NCBI RefSeq assembly: GCF_020085105.1
Contig: NC_058051.1
Coordinates: forward strand, 980,001 to 1,044,000
Direction of reading: 5' to 3'
Length of the DNA: 64,000 nucleotides
DNA from: Siniperca chuatsi
Lineage: Eukaryota > Chordata > Actinopteri > Centrarchiformes > Sinipercidae
The position numbers were made by a program, and so were the translations under genes. The notes under the pieces are model-generated. The model saw only the letters and a list, made by a program, of their open reading frames with translations. It ran no database searches and was not told where the DNA came from. Of the stretch, positions 46,546 to 60,400 are shown in pieces (the first letter of the stretch is position 1; each line of letters starts with the position of its first letter).

Positions 46546-49500
46546 TCATGTGTTTCTCATGAGCTCTAAAGCTGCCTCTTTCTCTTTCAGAAGCTCTTTG
46601 AGTCTTTTGATCTGTTCATGTCGTTTGAGCTCCTCAGAGTCCACGGACGTTAAACTGGCCGGCACCTGATACGTCTTACAGTTCTGCTGGGTCTTGGCTG
46701 CTAGACAGCTGATCCGTCCAGATGTTTTTACGTCTTTTCTTACAGACTTTCTTCTTCTCCCTTTCTTACTCGTCTCCTCTGCCGTCCATGCCCACTTCAT
46801 CTCTGGCTCTTCTGACGTTGCGCTGGACTTCACTGCAGGACCTTGAGTACCAGGGATGCAACATGGGCACATTGTGCGTTTCCTTGTTCTTCCCATCCTG
46901 CTTGTGTCTGTACTCAGATCCACGCGAGTCTGCGTCTGTGGCCGGGCTGCTGCGTCCTGCGAGTTGGGGATGTCGTTTTCATCGGTGCTGAGGAAATCCT
47001 CATCTATGGGTTCCACGTAGCCAATCACTGGCTCGGTTTCAACATCACATGGTGTTCCCTTGAGTGAACTTTGACCTGAATGGCACTTATTCTTCAAAGC
47101 AGAGAGAGTTTTAGTGTTGAGTTTGAAATGGGAACATTTGAGAGGTCCGATATCCGTGTGAGGACTTGGAGCGGGCGGGTCTTCCTGCTCAGTCGGTACG
47201 CTCGCTCTTCTCACATTGCTGAGACCGTTGTAGCTGTCGGTTTCTGGTGGACTGTGAAGGTCCCGTGAAAAACGTTCCCTCTCTTCCAGCCCGCTCAGCT
47301 GCTGATCCTCCGCTGGCCTTGTGGACTCGCTCTGTAGAGGCTCTGCAGGGACAGACCCAGCCGAGGCTTCATCGATCCTCTGCACGCGTATTTTCACATC
47401 GGCTGTTATCCCAAATATCTGCCTCAGCAGGCGGTCGTCCGTTTGACGGGATTTTGGTGCCAGCCGAGATGTCCAGCTTGTTGCGGGACTCAGACAGCTC
47501 TGCGAGCAGAAAAAACAACAACACTCTTTAAAATACAAACGATATCTAGTCAAGACTACGGCCACATTACGGGCACAGCTAAATGAGCTAAATTGAGCTA
47601 AATGCTAATGTCAGCATGCTAATATGCTCAAATAACAATGTTAAAATGCTGATGTTTAGCAGGTAACGTTAACCACGTTCACCACCTTTGTTTAATGAGA
47701 CACCAAACCAGAGGACAGCTGAGGCTGGTGGGAATGTCAGACGTTTTGCAGGTATTTGGTCGTAAACCAAAGCAAAGGAAAAGTCAGGGGATCAACAAAG
47801 TAGTTAAAAATGTATCTTCTGGGCTCCATGAATGTCTGTACAAAGTTTCAGTCTGGACCAAAGTGGTGGACTGACATCCTCTGAAAGTGCAAAGACATAG
47901 CAAATATTCATGGTTCAATTACAGTAACATTTTGCTGATAACAATAACACGCCTGTTGTTAGCTTACGTTAAAACTAGCCTTCACAGCTACCCATGGGAA
48001 ACTTTGGTTAGCCTAGCTTAGCATAAAGACTGGAAGCAGGGGGAAACAGCTAGCCTGGCTCTGTCCAGAATTCAGAAATACACCTACCAACACACGTCTA
48101 AAGCTCTCTGACGAACATGTAAAGGGAGAGGAAAGGACAGAAGTGTACACTGGACACTTTTTGTGGCTTGTCATATGCCTGTGTCTGCCTGATATGTTAA
48201 TATCCCGTTGTTACGCGATTCCCCGCTTGAAAACATTTCTACCAAAAACAAATAAAGTAAGGAAGCATCAGGCGTGGCCTCACCTCCACGCTGTGGGCGT
48301 CCTTCTCTACTGGAGAGCGTATTCCACCGCTGCTGTCGGCGGGGCTGGGATCGGCCGGACTTCCTGTTTCTACACCGCCGTCCGTGCTCTCCAGCTGCTG
48401 GGCGGCCTCATTATCGTGCACGTTCGTCACTGCCGAGCCACAGACGCGCGTAGCCTTTCGGACTGCGCTGACTAACGTCTCCTGGCCGGCTTTTCTGCCT
48501 CTAAGTGCGGAGATTTCACGTCCGCCATCACCGGCTGTCGTACCACCCAGGCTCTCTTGTTCTGTCAGTCCGTTCGAGCTGCTTGTGCCCGTCTGGCCCG
48601 TCTCCTTCACAAGTGCCCTTTGTGTTTTTAGCATCAGGTCTCGTGTCGATGCAGACGCAGATTTGGGTGGAATGTATGACACAAATATGACATTGTCTTC
48701 ATCCAGAGGAGTGACTGCTGCCATATTAGCTGATGCTGCTTGTTGAGACGAGTCGTCCTGAGCATCATCATCACAAAGGTCAATCACTTCGTCGGACTCG
48801 TCTGGAATGATAATCCTGAAGTCCTGCTTTATCTGAGGTGCGACTGACTCAAGTGATTGTTGGGATGAAGGTGCGATGGTTTTGTTGAATTCGTAACTTT
48901 TTGTTGCCGCTGTGGGTGCGTCGCTTTTCCCCATTTTAAGTGATAGGCTGCACTTTTTGGCCACAAAAAACACCTTCCCGTTGCACATGACCAAGGCGTT
49001 TTCCTGCCCTTGTCCACCTTTGCCCCGACTCGGCTGAGAAGCTGGTTTCTGAATGACGTCACAGCGCTTGTTAGCGTTTTCTCTCTCGGCCACAGCCCGA
49101 AGAATCTCTGAAGTAACAGAAGGAGAATGAACAGGATGCGGAGTCGGGGCCGTCGAGCTGTCCTCTTCTTCAATCACCCACCTTATGGGGCTGCTGGACC
49201 TTTGGGAAACATTTGGAATCAACTTTAAACATGGCTTTGATCCTTTTGACGGGGATTCGCACGAAGTTACATTTGGTGTCTTGGAAAGCAGCTGGAGTGA
49301 GGGAAGTGCAGACTGACTCGGTGGAGTAACGGCCTGATTCACGGTCGTGATCGGCGACACGTAGACCACGCTGGGTAAGCCTGAAACTGGAGAGGAGCCG
49401 GCTGCCGAAGTAAAAATCTGTTTCTTGATACTCGGAGGGAGTTCAGACGCCGGGACTGTCCGGACGTGTGCATTAGGGGGGATCTGAAGGTACTGCCCTC

Positions 49501-51270
49501 TGGGGAGCGCTGGAGATTTCACTGTCACCGGGAGCTGCCTCGGAAGTCTCACCGGCTTCCCACAGTCTGTTGCAGGTGTTGCCATCTGAGGTACTCTGCC
49601 CTTTGACTGTACAGTCTGCTGCTGTAACGGACGCTTGTCTCGTGAATAAGCGTGATCCAAACCTACTTGATTGGGCGAGGCATTCATGAGGGAAACCTGC
49701 TTCCTGACAATCTGATGAGTGGCAGAAGGATTCAAAGCCGCCTTTTTTACCATCTGAACAGGTGCGGAGGGAATATTTACGCTCGCAGCTTTCTGGGGCG
49801 GAGGATCTGTTTTGGGTTTGCTTATTTGAATTTGGAAAAACTGTCCGTTGATCATCTGTACGGGAATCAGTTTCATGATGTTCTTTCCATCGGCTCCAAC
49901 AGCAGGCATTGCCTGGTAGAAGACACCGGTCCCACTGAGAGAGAGAAACAACGGAGCACAGGTGAAAAGGAAAGACGCGTTTCAATTTTACATTCACACG
50001 TATTCACGCGTCAAACGGCAACATTACAGCTGCAGACCTTCACAATCAGGGTGGGAAATCAGCCTTTTAAAATGCAAACATCTGCCAGCCACTCAACAGT
50101 AAATCATTCATTTGCGTCTGGAAAAATTATTCAAATGAGCTCCACCTTTACCAGCTGCAACATGAGCGATGCATCACTAATTAAAATCCAGTGACAATAT
50201 ATATGATTGTGAAAAGGGCCGTTCTGCAAAATGAGTACTTTAAGTATATTTTAATGCCAATACTTGTGTACTTTTAGTTAAGTAAGAATTTGAATGCTGG
50301 ACTTTTACTGCAGTAAAAGATCTGAGTACCTGTTCCACCTCTGGAAATGAATTTGGAAAAACACTGAAGCTTTCTTATTTGCTTTATTTACCTTTCATAT
50401 ATTGTAAGTGGTGTGACATTTCTTAGATGTACTGAACTTCGGTAACACTTTATAATAAAGGGTACAAGTCATATAAAGTAATGCTTGACTAATGCATGAG
50501 TCCTGATCATTTAATGCATGAATTAATGCAGATATATCATGAATTCCTGTTGCTTAAATGATCAAGTCACTATGACTTTATGTGATTGGTTCACACATCA
50601 GCAGCAAAGGAATGCTAATTCACAGTTACTTACATTAATCCCTCTGCTCAGCCTCTCTGATAATAAAATAGCTTCATATTTCTATGAGGACAGACCCAGT
50701 GGTATTTTTCTGACACATTTACAGGAGTAGTTATTTTATTATCGTGTCTGTGTTGTTGTCGAAAGCAGTGGAGCTTAAACATGTCTGATCATCTCTCTTG
50801 CTTTCAACAGCAACACAAATACAACTTAAAAACAACTCCTGTTCAAGTGAGCAGATGCATCAATCAGAAATCCTTTATTGATCCCGGAGGGGAAACTCAC
50901 TGTCACGCCAGCGCACACAGGGACAGAAGCACTGAGCAAATCAGAATATAACACACTGTAATACCGGTCAGATAGATTAAGTACAAAGTGGATATAAAGT
51001 ATAATGGTATAATAAGAGAAACTTTTATGTAATCCAGCTAATGTGGTCGCATGTATGAAGTAACATTCCTTTAGTGATGAACTAATCACATAAAGTCACA
51101 GTGACTTGATCGCTTGTTAATGGAGCAACAGGCACTCGTGCATCACGAGTCATGCATTGGTTGAGCATTACTGAAGTATGTGATTTGTACCTTTTAATAT
51201 AAAGTGTTTCCTAAACTTCCTCATAACTCTACCTGTGAGCCGCATCCGTGTCTTTGACTGCGGGATACAT
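46546..51270 (-). CDS. lrif1: Ligand-dependent nuclear receptor-interacting factor 1
   Basis: LRIF1 (HBiX1) is a nuclear factor that in mammals binds HP1 and SMCHD1 and supports heterochromatin and X or D4Z4 silencing (family knowledge). Minus-strand coding exons: 51,233-51,270 (MYPAVKDTDAAH), 48,284-49,934 and 46,546-47,499. The phases fit (2, 0) and give 880 aa, against 769 in human. Family matches seen: ADGKNIMKLIPVQ near the N-terminus; LPVTVKSPALPRGQYLQIP, VPASELPPSIKKQI and VVYVSPITTVNQ in the middle; NALVMCNGKVFFVAKK; LLRQIFGITADVKIRVQRID; and the C-terminal coil RHEQIKRLKELLKEKEAALE, which in human contacts SMCHD1. Basic KKGRRRKSVRKDVK is a likely nuclear signal. Intron 2 (47,500-48,283) carries two fish MITE copies. 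The long middle exon is typical of the family. Confidence 0.94.
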
Positions 51271-54200
51271 GGCCGTGAAGTGCAGCGACGACAGCAGCTT
51301 TAACGAAACGCGATACGGAACCACACCTGGGACATGCTAACGACAAAGCCACGACGTAACGTCAAAGCACGCTGGTCATTTTTGTCGTCACAACGACGGG
51401 AGGCTGCCTAAATCCTCGCCGCGGTCATTAATCGACTAAATGAGCCTCCGTTTAATGTGCACCGGACGTGTTTTCACGCTTCCCCTCTCGGCTCCCGTTC
51501 CCCATCGCATCCGTTACACCAAACTTCCGGTCTGTTACATAGGTTGTATTCAACGTAGCTAATCCATTTCAGACTTCTTTTGAGTTTACGTTCGCCAGGC
51601 AGTGTTTTTTTTAACCCACGGCCTCTTTATTTCGGTTAAATAACGCTCTTGTGTTGTTGTGTAGGCCTGTATCTCCCTTTATTGACGCCATACGAAGCGC
51701 GTACAGTAGTTACTCAACCTTGGCAGCGTTTGAACATCCGCTCAAACATTACATATTCCGGTTCCGGTGAAGTAAATCAAAGAACCCGTCTCTGAATATA
51801 TTTTTGGCTGCGATCCAATACCCAAGCTATTTGGTATCCCAGAAAAAAACACTTAGTATGTCCCAATCATGGACTACATATAAAGATGGACGCCGCGCCT
51901 CCACTTCCTCCCACTGTAGAAAAATGAAGCCCAAGTATCCCGGATACGGGAGCTGCCATCTTGCCAGCCGGTGACGTCATTTGGAGCTCGCACGTCATGC
52001 ACACGTGAGGCAACGATAACCTCACGAGAGCCAGGCGCATCTCCGTCTCCACCGACTGCAAGACCCGGGGCATGATGGGAAACGCCTGATCAAAGAGCTG
52101 ATTGGCTCTTAGTTTTGACCACAAACGCCACGTTTTGTAATATTTTTGTAATATTTAACGCTAAATTGTACGACATTAGTCTCATGCTGTGCAATGACGG
52201 TTTAATCTGTTAACAAACATCCTGTGCGGTTGATAATAATAATAATAATAATAATAAAGCTTATTTATATTATCAAAACGAGAAATTACGGATTGCTTTG
52301 AGTCACAAGGCAGACATAAAACGAACAAAGGGTCGAATACGACACCAGATACACACACATCTATATAATTAATCAATAAATAAAGGTTTTAAGACGCCTA
52401 ATTACAACTTGATAACGTTTATCAGCCAGAGTCCAAGAATTCCAGAAAACCTATTAAAACAATAACACAACGTTTGTGTTCCTTGATCCGGCGACAGCCA
52501 GGTGTTACCCATGATGCCCTGGGCCTTGCAGTCGGTGGAGTGCAGCGCGAGAAACACTGCTGCGCATGTTCAGTGGGCCGCAGACCCTGGACGTAAACCT
52601 GGAAGTGCACCGGGCTTTGAAGCCAATTTGACTTAGTGGCCAAACCGTGGATTTACATTTAGTGCGCTTGCGCCTGCGGGGCCGCACAATGCGGAAGCTA
52701 TAGGAAGATCCGGGTAATTTTATACCAGGAAGTCACATTTTTTTGGCTTCATGCGCCACTGAGCAGCTTCCATAGGAATGAACGGGGCCCCGCCTCGGAC
52801 GCTGTGTCCAGGGGCGCGTTCAGTCTGAAAACGGAGTGCACCGTTTTGCTACGGTTTCCGGGTCGAACGATGTGTTCAACTGAACGCAGCCCAGTCCTCT
52901 TTGTACATCCGTGGCCTGACCAGGCACCTCTGTCCTCAGCGGCGGCAGTTGGTCTTCTTCGTGTCGTTTTTGCGTGAACGTCTACATTGCGCATATGCAA
53001 AGTCCCTTTGTGGCAGAAGATGGAAAAGATGAAACACAACAACTTGATTCACTGATTAAAGTGAAATCTGATCATATTTTATGGAGAAAATATTTTCTGG
53101 TTTTCCCTCTGACGTCCTTCGGCCGCTCTGCCTCAAGATATCACCATAGCTCAGTTAGCCGTGCAGCTAACGTAGCCGTCCTATTAGCTGACTTTGCCCG
53201 GACCGGAGGTGCTCTTGCGGAGAGCCGCCATTTTGTGTCTGCAGCTAGGTACTCCTGGACTCACCTCAATCATGACGTGAAACCTCCTTTTTATAGCATC
53301 AACTGCCTAAAATGACAGAAACCATCTGCTAACGTGGAGGGGGCGGGTCTGTAGGGAACTTTTTTAAGTCGTATCCATTTTTCCAAAAAACTACAACATC
53401 CATGATGACAGCTGATTGACAGATGACAGAAGCCGCAATGACAAGTAAAGGGATCCAATGTTATGCAAAAGCCTAATTTGAATTCCAGTAAAATCCTATT
53501 CTCAATCCTGCCACACTGTTAGGCTGCAGCTACACTTCATTTCATATAGTTACAGTTTGAGATACAAAGACGCTACCTATTAGGACTGCAATGATCTGAT
53601 TATACACTGTCACATGTCAGAAAGTTTTGCAGAAATGTGTACGGTTACACAACAGAGTTGGCCAGTATGTTACGCTGAGTAAGGCTGCTTGACGTGCAGA
53701 CAGAACTTGGTGCCAGCAGCTGCATCTCTGCATGAGAATATGTTCACCAACAAAAAACCCATCTGCCCGCATCAGAGAGCTGTGTGTGAGAACTAAATAA
53801 TCATAAAAATAACCAGTAACAACAAAGAAATGCATAGGCTATGTCATTTTACTGTCGTGAATATAACAGCCTACTGCATGGTCGAATCTACAACGTGTGT
53901 AGTTTAAACTAAAAGTTTTTGCTTGGAAAATGGCGTTTTGTTGCAATGTTATGACGAAGTGGTATGTCCCAACTGTATGCATCCTGCATGCAGCAGTAGG
54001 CGTCGTTCCGCGGGATAACCGTGGGGCCACTGACCGGAGATGCTCTTGCGGAGAGCCGCCATTTTGTGTCATGCTTCCTGCATGCAGCAGTAGGCGTCGT
54101 TCCGCGGGATAACCGTGGGGCCACTGACCGGAGATGCTCTTGCGGAGAGCCGCCATTTTGTGTCATGCTTCCTGCATGCAGCAGTAGGCGCCGTTCCTTC

Positions 54201-56333
54201 TTTGCTCGTGTCTGGCTGAAGTGCTGGAAGACTAGGCGCATGTTTGGAGCAATAGAGCTCAACATGTATATTTCAGATCATCCGTACCACGAAGCGGGCA
54301 TGGACGGAGGGAGCATGATCAAGTCAAACGTCCCTCTTCCTCTACCTTCTTTGGAATAAAATATAAGGAGCGAGACGCCTTCAATGTCCGGCCACTTGAT
54401 CTCAAACCGTGAACTAAAAATGAAAGCTTCCATGAATAAACTGCTCAGTGCAAGCTCATCATGTATGCACTTAGTGGACTTGACGCTACCCCATTACTTT
54501 GTGTAGATATAGATAAGCTTTTGTGCTGATATTATTATATTTTATCAAAGGCAAAGTGCTGTCTGTGCTATGTTTTACGATCTGTGCGGTGCTGCTGTCT
54601 TGTCCAGGACACTCCTGTAATGTCAGTGAGGCAGAAAGTTATTTTTTCAAAAGCAAAACCAAACCACACCAAAAAATGAAATTGCATTGTGTTTTCATTG
54701 TGTTTCTTACACCTACTGGTATCTCGCCATACAGACAGATAAAATATGGTTTTGTGTTGAAGCGACCCTTTAATGCTTGAATACGGTGTAGCGCACTTCT
54801 GGACTTATCAACAGATTGAATTAGACATCTTCATCTAGATGAAGGAACATTAGTGATAAAGCGATTTGCAAATACATTCAATAGTTCATGTAAAAATAGA
54901 ATTTGCAGAGATTGCTGGCATAGAAATGGGCAAAAACTCGTATCACGCAGGAAATTACCTTTTAACAATTCACAGTTCTGTAGTCAGTGAATTTCTTGTA
55001 ACCCCAAGAAAAAAAATGTGTGATTTACCAGATTCCACTGATATATGCATAGATTTTAAAGCTGCACCATGCAAACGCGTACAATGGCTCACATGATTCT
55101 GTGTAATGTCGAAGGTGTAACTGGTAGAGACAAGCCGACCCCCGCAGCTCTACAGAGCTTTTTAGCGTCTTTCAGCTCGTTGTTTTGGTTTTACGTCGCA
55201 CAGCTTGTTTACTGTTTTGGTTCAGATTCATCACTCTCATCACGCTGATTTGGACAGTATGTCCCGTGTGTGGCGTGTTTCGGTGCTCAGCTTGTCGTGC
55301 AGTTCTGTGGCCAAAAAGCAAAAAACAAACAAATTTTAAATTTGCGCTGGCTTCACAAAACGTCCTCCAATGACCTGTCATACCTGTCTAATTACAAATG
55401 AATTCAATGAATTTATTTGAATACATCACACTGCACATTTAATCATCAGCTGTAATATCTCAATATACAATTCATTTAGTGGCCTGTGAGTCTACAGATG
55501 CCTGCATGCATGTCACCAGCACTAAGACGCTGTAGCTTTAATTTATCGCTAACATACATTATGGTTCACCTGTACGTTGGTATTCTTGAAAAAGCAAACA
55601 TTTAGCAGAGTTACTACATTAGCTGTATAAAATGGAATGAACAGGATGTAAAGATACATGCTCTTTAAAAGGTCTTTAATCTCGGAAGTTCAGTGTGCAT
55701 GTAGAAGGCACGTTTTGACATATGACATTTGTTTTTTGGTGTTAATGTTTCAGTACGTAAGAGGGAGGGACAGTGTTTCAGTGGTTGTCACCTCACAGCA
55801 CGAAAGGTCCTGGGATGGAACTCGATCGAGCGTGCGAAGGTTGTCAGTGTCAGCGTGAATGTCAGCCCTGATGCAGAACTGTCAGAGGTATCCTGGATCG
55901 TCGTCTCCCGCGATTTGGACATTTCAGTGCCTGAGCAGCTCATAAAATTCATCACGGGAAGAATGTTAACAATACAGACGGGAGGATATCGTCTCAGCGG
56001 CTTAAAGGGAGAAAATAAAGAGAAAACAAGACGCCAGGCGTGTGCAAAGTCACAAAAAACATGATGTAGTCTGACCAAGAAAGGTATCTTACATTAATGT
56101 CAATACAAGCTGCCTGTGGTGGCCAGAAGATATATAAAGAAGACTGTTTTATGCCGTAAACAACTAATCTTGAGCCGCTCAGTCACTTTCGATGAGGTGA
56201 AACAACTTTACAGCAATGCAGATTTGAAAATTTGTGCAATTTTGTTTTATACCCTGATTATTGTGGTTTGATTTAGTGAACAGACCCACAAATCAGATTC
56301 AATCCCATGATTATAACACCCAAGTCAGAATGC
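51271..56333. other. lrif1 upstream and renbp downstream intergenic region
   Basis: The first few hundred bases should contain the lrif1 promoter; CpG content is raised at 51,280-51,560. The rest is repeat-derived. A retroposon lies at 50,868-51,030 just inside lrif1 intron 1, an (AAT)n run at 52,232-52,257 and a tandem repeat at 53,985-54,190. Its GCGGAGAGCCGCCATTTTGT motif also occurs at 53,217-53,236. Open frames here (for example 52,974-53,315) show no protein family. Confidence 0.5.
53985..54190. repeat. 94-bp tandem repeat, about 2.2 copies
   Basis: CAGCAGTAGGCG starts at 53,991, 54,085 and 54,179, a 94-base period. The unit includes CCGCGGGATAACCGTGGGGC and GCGGAGAGCCGCCATTTTGT. A fourth, isolated partial copy of the last motif is at 53,210-53,245. 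The motif GCCATTTTG resembles a YY1 core. Confidence 0.9.
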
Positions 56334-57398
56334 TCAGTCCCTGTTTGCCAGCAGATCATCCAGAATACGCTCACACATGTACAGGCAGCGAGGCACGTGG
56401 AAGAACCCTGAAGAAGAGAAGACAAACAATTATTTTACCAACCGGGCAAAGCAGGAAACCGCCCCAGGGTCCCAGATTCTCAGGGGACCCGAAGGCTCCG
56501 GGTTCACCGTGTACCACAGAGTTTATGGTCATTTGTTTGCTGATAGTGTATGCACCACTAAAGAACAGCATAAACTGAAATTATAAAGGCCTTAAAGGGG
56601 AACTCCACCAATTCTCCACCTCAGCGTCTGTCTCCAGGTGTCTCCAGGTGTCTCCAGGTGTCTCCAGGTGTCTCCAGGTGTCGGGCAGTTCTGCTGCAGA
56701 TGTTTTAAAGCAGTATGAAGCCTTCAGTGTCTCAGAGGGAGCTGTGTGAAGTCTGATAAATTTCCTAAAGTGATGTCACTCGAGTCGGCGTCGGTCGGGG
56801 CTGAAGACTACAAGTCTGAAGACGAAACCAAAGTGTTGGTGTGGAGTCAGAAAGCAGCGAGCTCAGCAGAGCTCTGCAGCCGCTGCTCGTCTCTGCTGCA
56901 GGCTGCAGGCTACGTTAGCTGCTGCTAGCATAACACACCTGAAACTCAGACCGAACAGCTGTCAGAGGAAGAGGTGCATTGTGGGTAATGTAGGCGCCAG
57001 GTTTTGACAAGGAAGAAGAATGTGTGGATAAAAAAGACGACGTCTCTGGTTCTGCTGCAGCGATTTGGATCCTGACAAGTGTCATCACTTTATCAGACTC
57101 CACTCAGCTCCCTCTGAGATACTAAAGGCTTTTATTACTTTAAAACATCTGCAGTAAAACTCCCCAACACCTGGAGACACACTTTGATGTGTAAAAGCGG
57201 TGGAGTTGCCCTTTAAGACAAACTGAGAGTCTTGGTTTCACACAGAGCTCAAACCTAACAGGACTACTACGAGGACTTCTCTGTGCCCGGCTGTTGTTGG
57301 TCAAGAAATGCATCTAAAAACTACAGTACCCATCAGCAATTCATTAAGGTCATTTGACAGGTTCTTCTGTTGCTTTGGCATTCAATCAATTCTACATC

Positions 57399-57434
<36 letters not shown>

Positions 57435-60400
57435 TTACCTTTAAAGGGGCCTCCTTTAAAATCCAGCACTACTTTCCCTTCTTGTGTCAAATAGCCAAAC
57501 CACTCGCCGCTCTCAGCATCAGGAAACTGCACAAAATCATGCGCACGTACAGTACATTAGTGCACTGTTATATATATAGATGTGTGTATTTTTTACATTC
57601 ATAAAATCAACTTTTATCAAGCTTCAAAGGTCCCATCTCCCTTAGTCACTCACATAAAGTATATTTGAATGTTTGAATGTTACGTAATTTATGCTTGAAT
57701 AGTAATGGTACTAAACACAGGACAGGTTTATGAGCTGGTTTGTAAAACTGTGGATGGTTAAAGGAATAGTTCAGTCTCATGTCTGTATGGAACTGGAGTC
57801 AGGACGGGGTTAGCCTAGCTTAGCATAAAGACTGGAAGCAGGGGGAAACAGCTAGCCTGGCTCTGTCCAAAGTTAAAAATACACCTACCAGCACCTCTAA
57901 AGCTCAGCGTGGCGTATTTGATGGTGGCCGAATTGAAGAATGGAAACTTTGAATTTGTAAACTATCATGAACGTTATTCCTTCAGTTGGTAATGTTTACT
58001 GCTGCGCCCAAAAACATTAAACTTCAAGAGTTGTGAACGGAGTCTGGCATTACGCTGCGAACGGAACATCCATTTAGGCTACTGCACATTTCAGTAAATA
58101 GTGTCTGATGGTTCGTTTATAATAACTAATAACAATAATTACTAAGTTCTGTAGCACTAGTTAATCTGTAATTATAGAGGCTACACCTTCATTTCTCAGG
58201 TTCAGATTAAGGTGGAATTATTATGGAACCGGTAACTTTAAACAGCTGGATTTGATCCTCAACTGAATGAAATGAAGCTCTATGCATCTGCTCTCACATT
58301 CAAACTTAACAGTTTATTTAAGTGAACTGTTCCTTAATCCTGCAAGTTAAGGCCTCAAATTACGAGATATAAAGGAGTTAAATGTGAGTTTATAACAAGA
58401 TGTGTAGATTATGTGAAGATTTTGAAGATTTTTAATAGAGTGTGTTCAAGATGTCACACATACCAAACTCCATTGAAAAAAACTATAATATCTTTCAAAA
58501 AAAACTTACATCCGCTGTATTCATCACTGAGTAACATACTGATCAAAACATTTAAAGCCTTTTAATGGATGTTGTGTAAATGATTATGTTTGATATTCAT
58601 TTACCTCCTAAACAGTTTATTTATCACAAACATATGGCGTCATTTTTTCGGCACAAATTCTACCGTAATTCTGCTGTAACACGTTGATCGATGCTCTGCA
58701 GTAGTCTACTGGTTTCCATGACAACCACAGTAAAAAATAAACATTTTAAGAAAAATGCAGCATATGTCCCATTTATGCACATTCGGCAGATGTTTTAATG
58801 CAGATTCTGTAAATCCTGTACGTGTTCAGGAGGTTCTTGATGTAGGGGAGCCGCAGTGTTTCCCAGATATTATCATTTTTTGTAGGTTCAAATTGCAGTT
58901 TGATTTGAATTTGAGAGAAAAAAGATGCATTTAAATGTTAAGTGCATGCCCCCGGACCACCATAGAGGGTTTGGAATCCCCCCACCATAGTTTCACAAAA
59001 TAGGGGCCCCCAAAAAGCTTGAAATGGCCCTGCCAGCATGTGACCCACAAATAGCTGTTTTTGCATTTGTGACGACTCCTGTGTGTCTACTCTGCCCGTC
59101 TTGTTTGGTGTCTTGTCTCTAGACGTCGTCAGGGAGAGGAGTTTCACCTGGGTCTCTCTCTCACCTTTGTTTGTTTGGTTTGCTTTGTTTTCAGCATACA
59201 ATATTCTTCAGTCATCCACGCAAACACCTACATTACTGATCTCACTGATTTCCACATGATTTGGCTTTATTATGTAAATACTTTACGTTAATAAATCGTT
59301 TGCACTTTTGGTTCAAGCCGCATGTGTGTTCTTCCACGTTCTTTGTCTGAACCGTGAGCCAGTTTACGACACATTTCTGTTTGGATTAAACAAACAGATG
59401 CAACGTGTCAATCAGAGAGCTTCAGAGGTGCTGGTAGGTGTATTTTTGAACGTTGGACAGAGCCAGGCTAGCTGTTTCCCCCTGCTTACAGCCATTATGC
59501 TAAGCTAGGCTAAGCACGTCCTGACTCCAGCTCCAGACATGAGAGTGATCTCCATCTTCTCATCTCACCCTCAGAAAGAAAGAGAATCAGTGTACTTCTT
59601 AAATGTACCTTGAAATAAGTAATGAAAAATGTACAGTTGTCCTACGGTGGCTTGTTGGCACTGCAGTGCGAACTCACATGGCTAAAGGTGTATTCATAAA
59701 CTTGAGCGAATCTCTCCAGCAGCTCTGGCCTCTTGGTTTGACTGTAGGCCATCAGGAAGGCGATGACAGCCTCACAGTGAGGCCACCACAGCTTCATACT
59801 CCACTCCAACTGGTCAAATACACAAGCAGTATCAGATGCATCAGTTGGATGCATTTTATAAACCTTGGTGATCAACCAGATGCAAACAATATCTACTATT
59901 ACAAGCCAAATGCAACAGCATCCACTGCCTAAAGGAAAACAGCATCACGCGTAGATGATTGATTCACCTGTGTGGGGCAGTGACCATCCACATCCAGGAA
60001 GTAGAAGAGGCCACCATGCTCTTTATCCCAGCCGTACTGATAAGGGAGCTCCACAAACTTGTTAATGGCAGTCCTCTGGAGCTCCTCGTCCCCCCGCTCT
60101 GCACTGAACTGCAGCAGGAACCAGCCGGCTTCCAGGGCATGGCCTGAGTCAGCACGGGTTAGTGTGTGGGGAACAAACGTGGAAAATGTTGAGGTAGGCA
60201 ACAAAGAACAGGAAAAGAGCTCAACCCAAGCTTCCCTATGCCCTCACTGTGCTTGACTGGTCAGCAGGCAGTGGACTGGTTACCTGGGTTCTGCAGTCGG
60301 CCCTGGCACCCCGGCAGCTCTGCTCCCTCCAGTGACACGTTCTCCAAAATAGCTGTGCCGTCTCTCTGTGAGAAGTTACAGAAGAAGAAAAATTATAGTT

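Noticed and set aside
48829..49173. 114-codon minus-strand frame
   Set aside because: Alternative frame within the long lrif1 exon; the lrif1 frame has the family matches.
52974..53315. 113-codon plus-strand frame
   Set aside because: It overlaps a dispersed repeat (the GAGAGCCGCCATTTTG motif) and shows no family or splice context.
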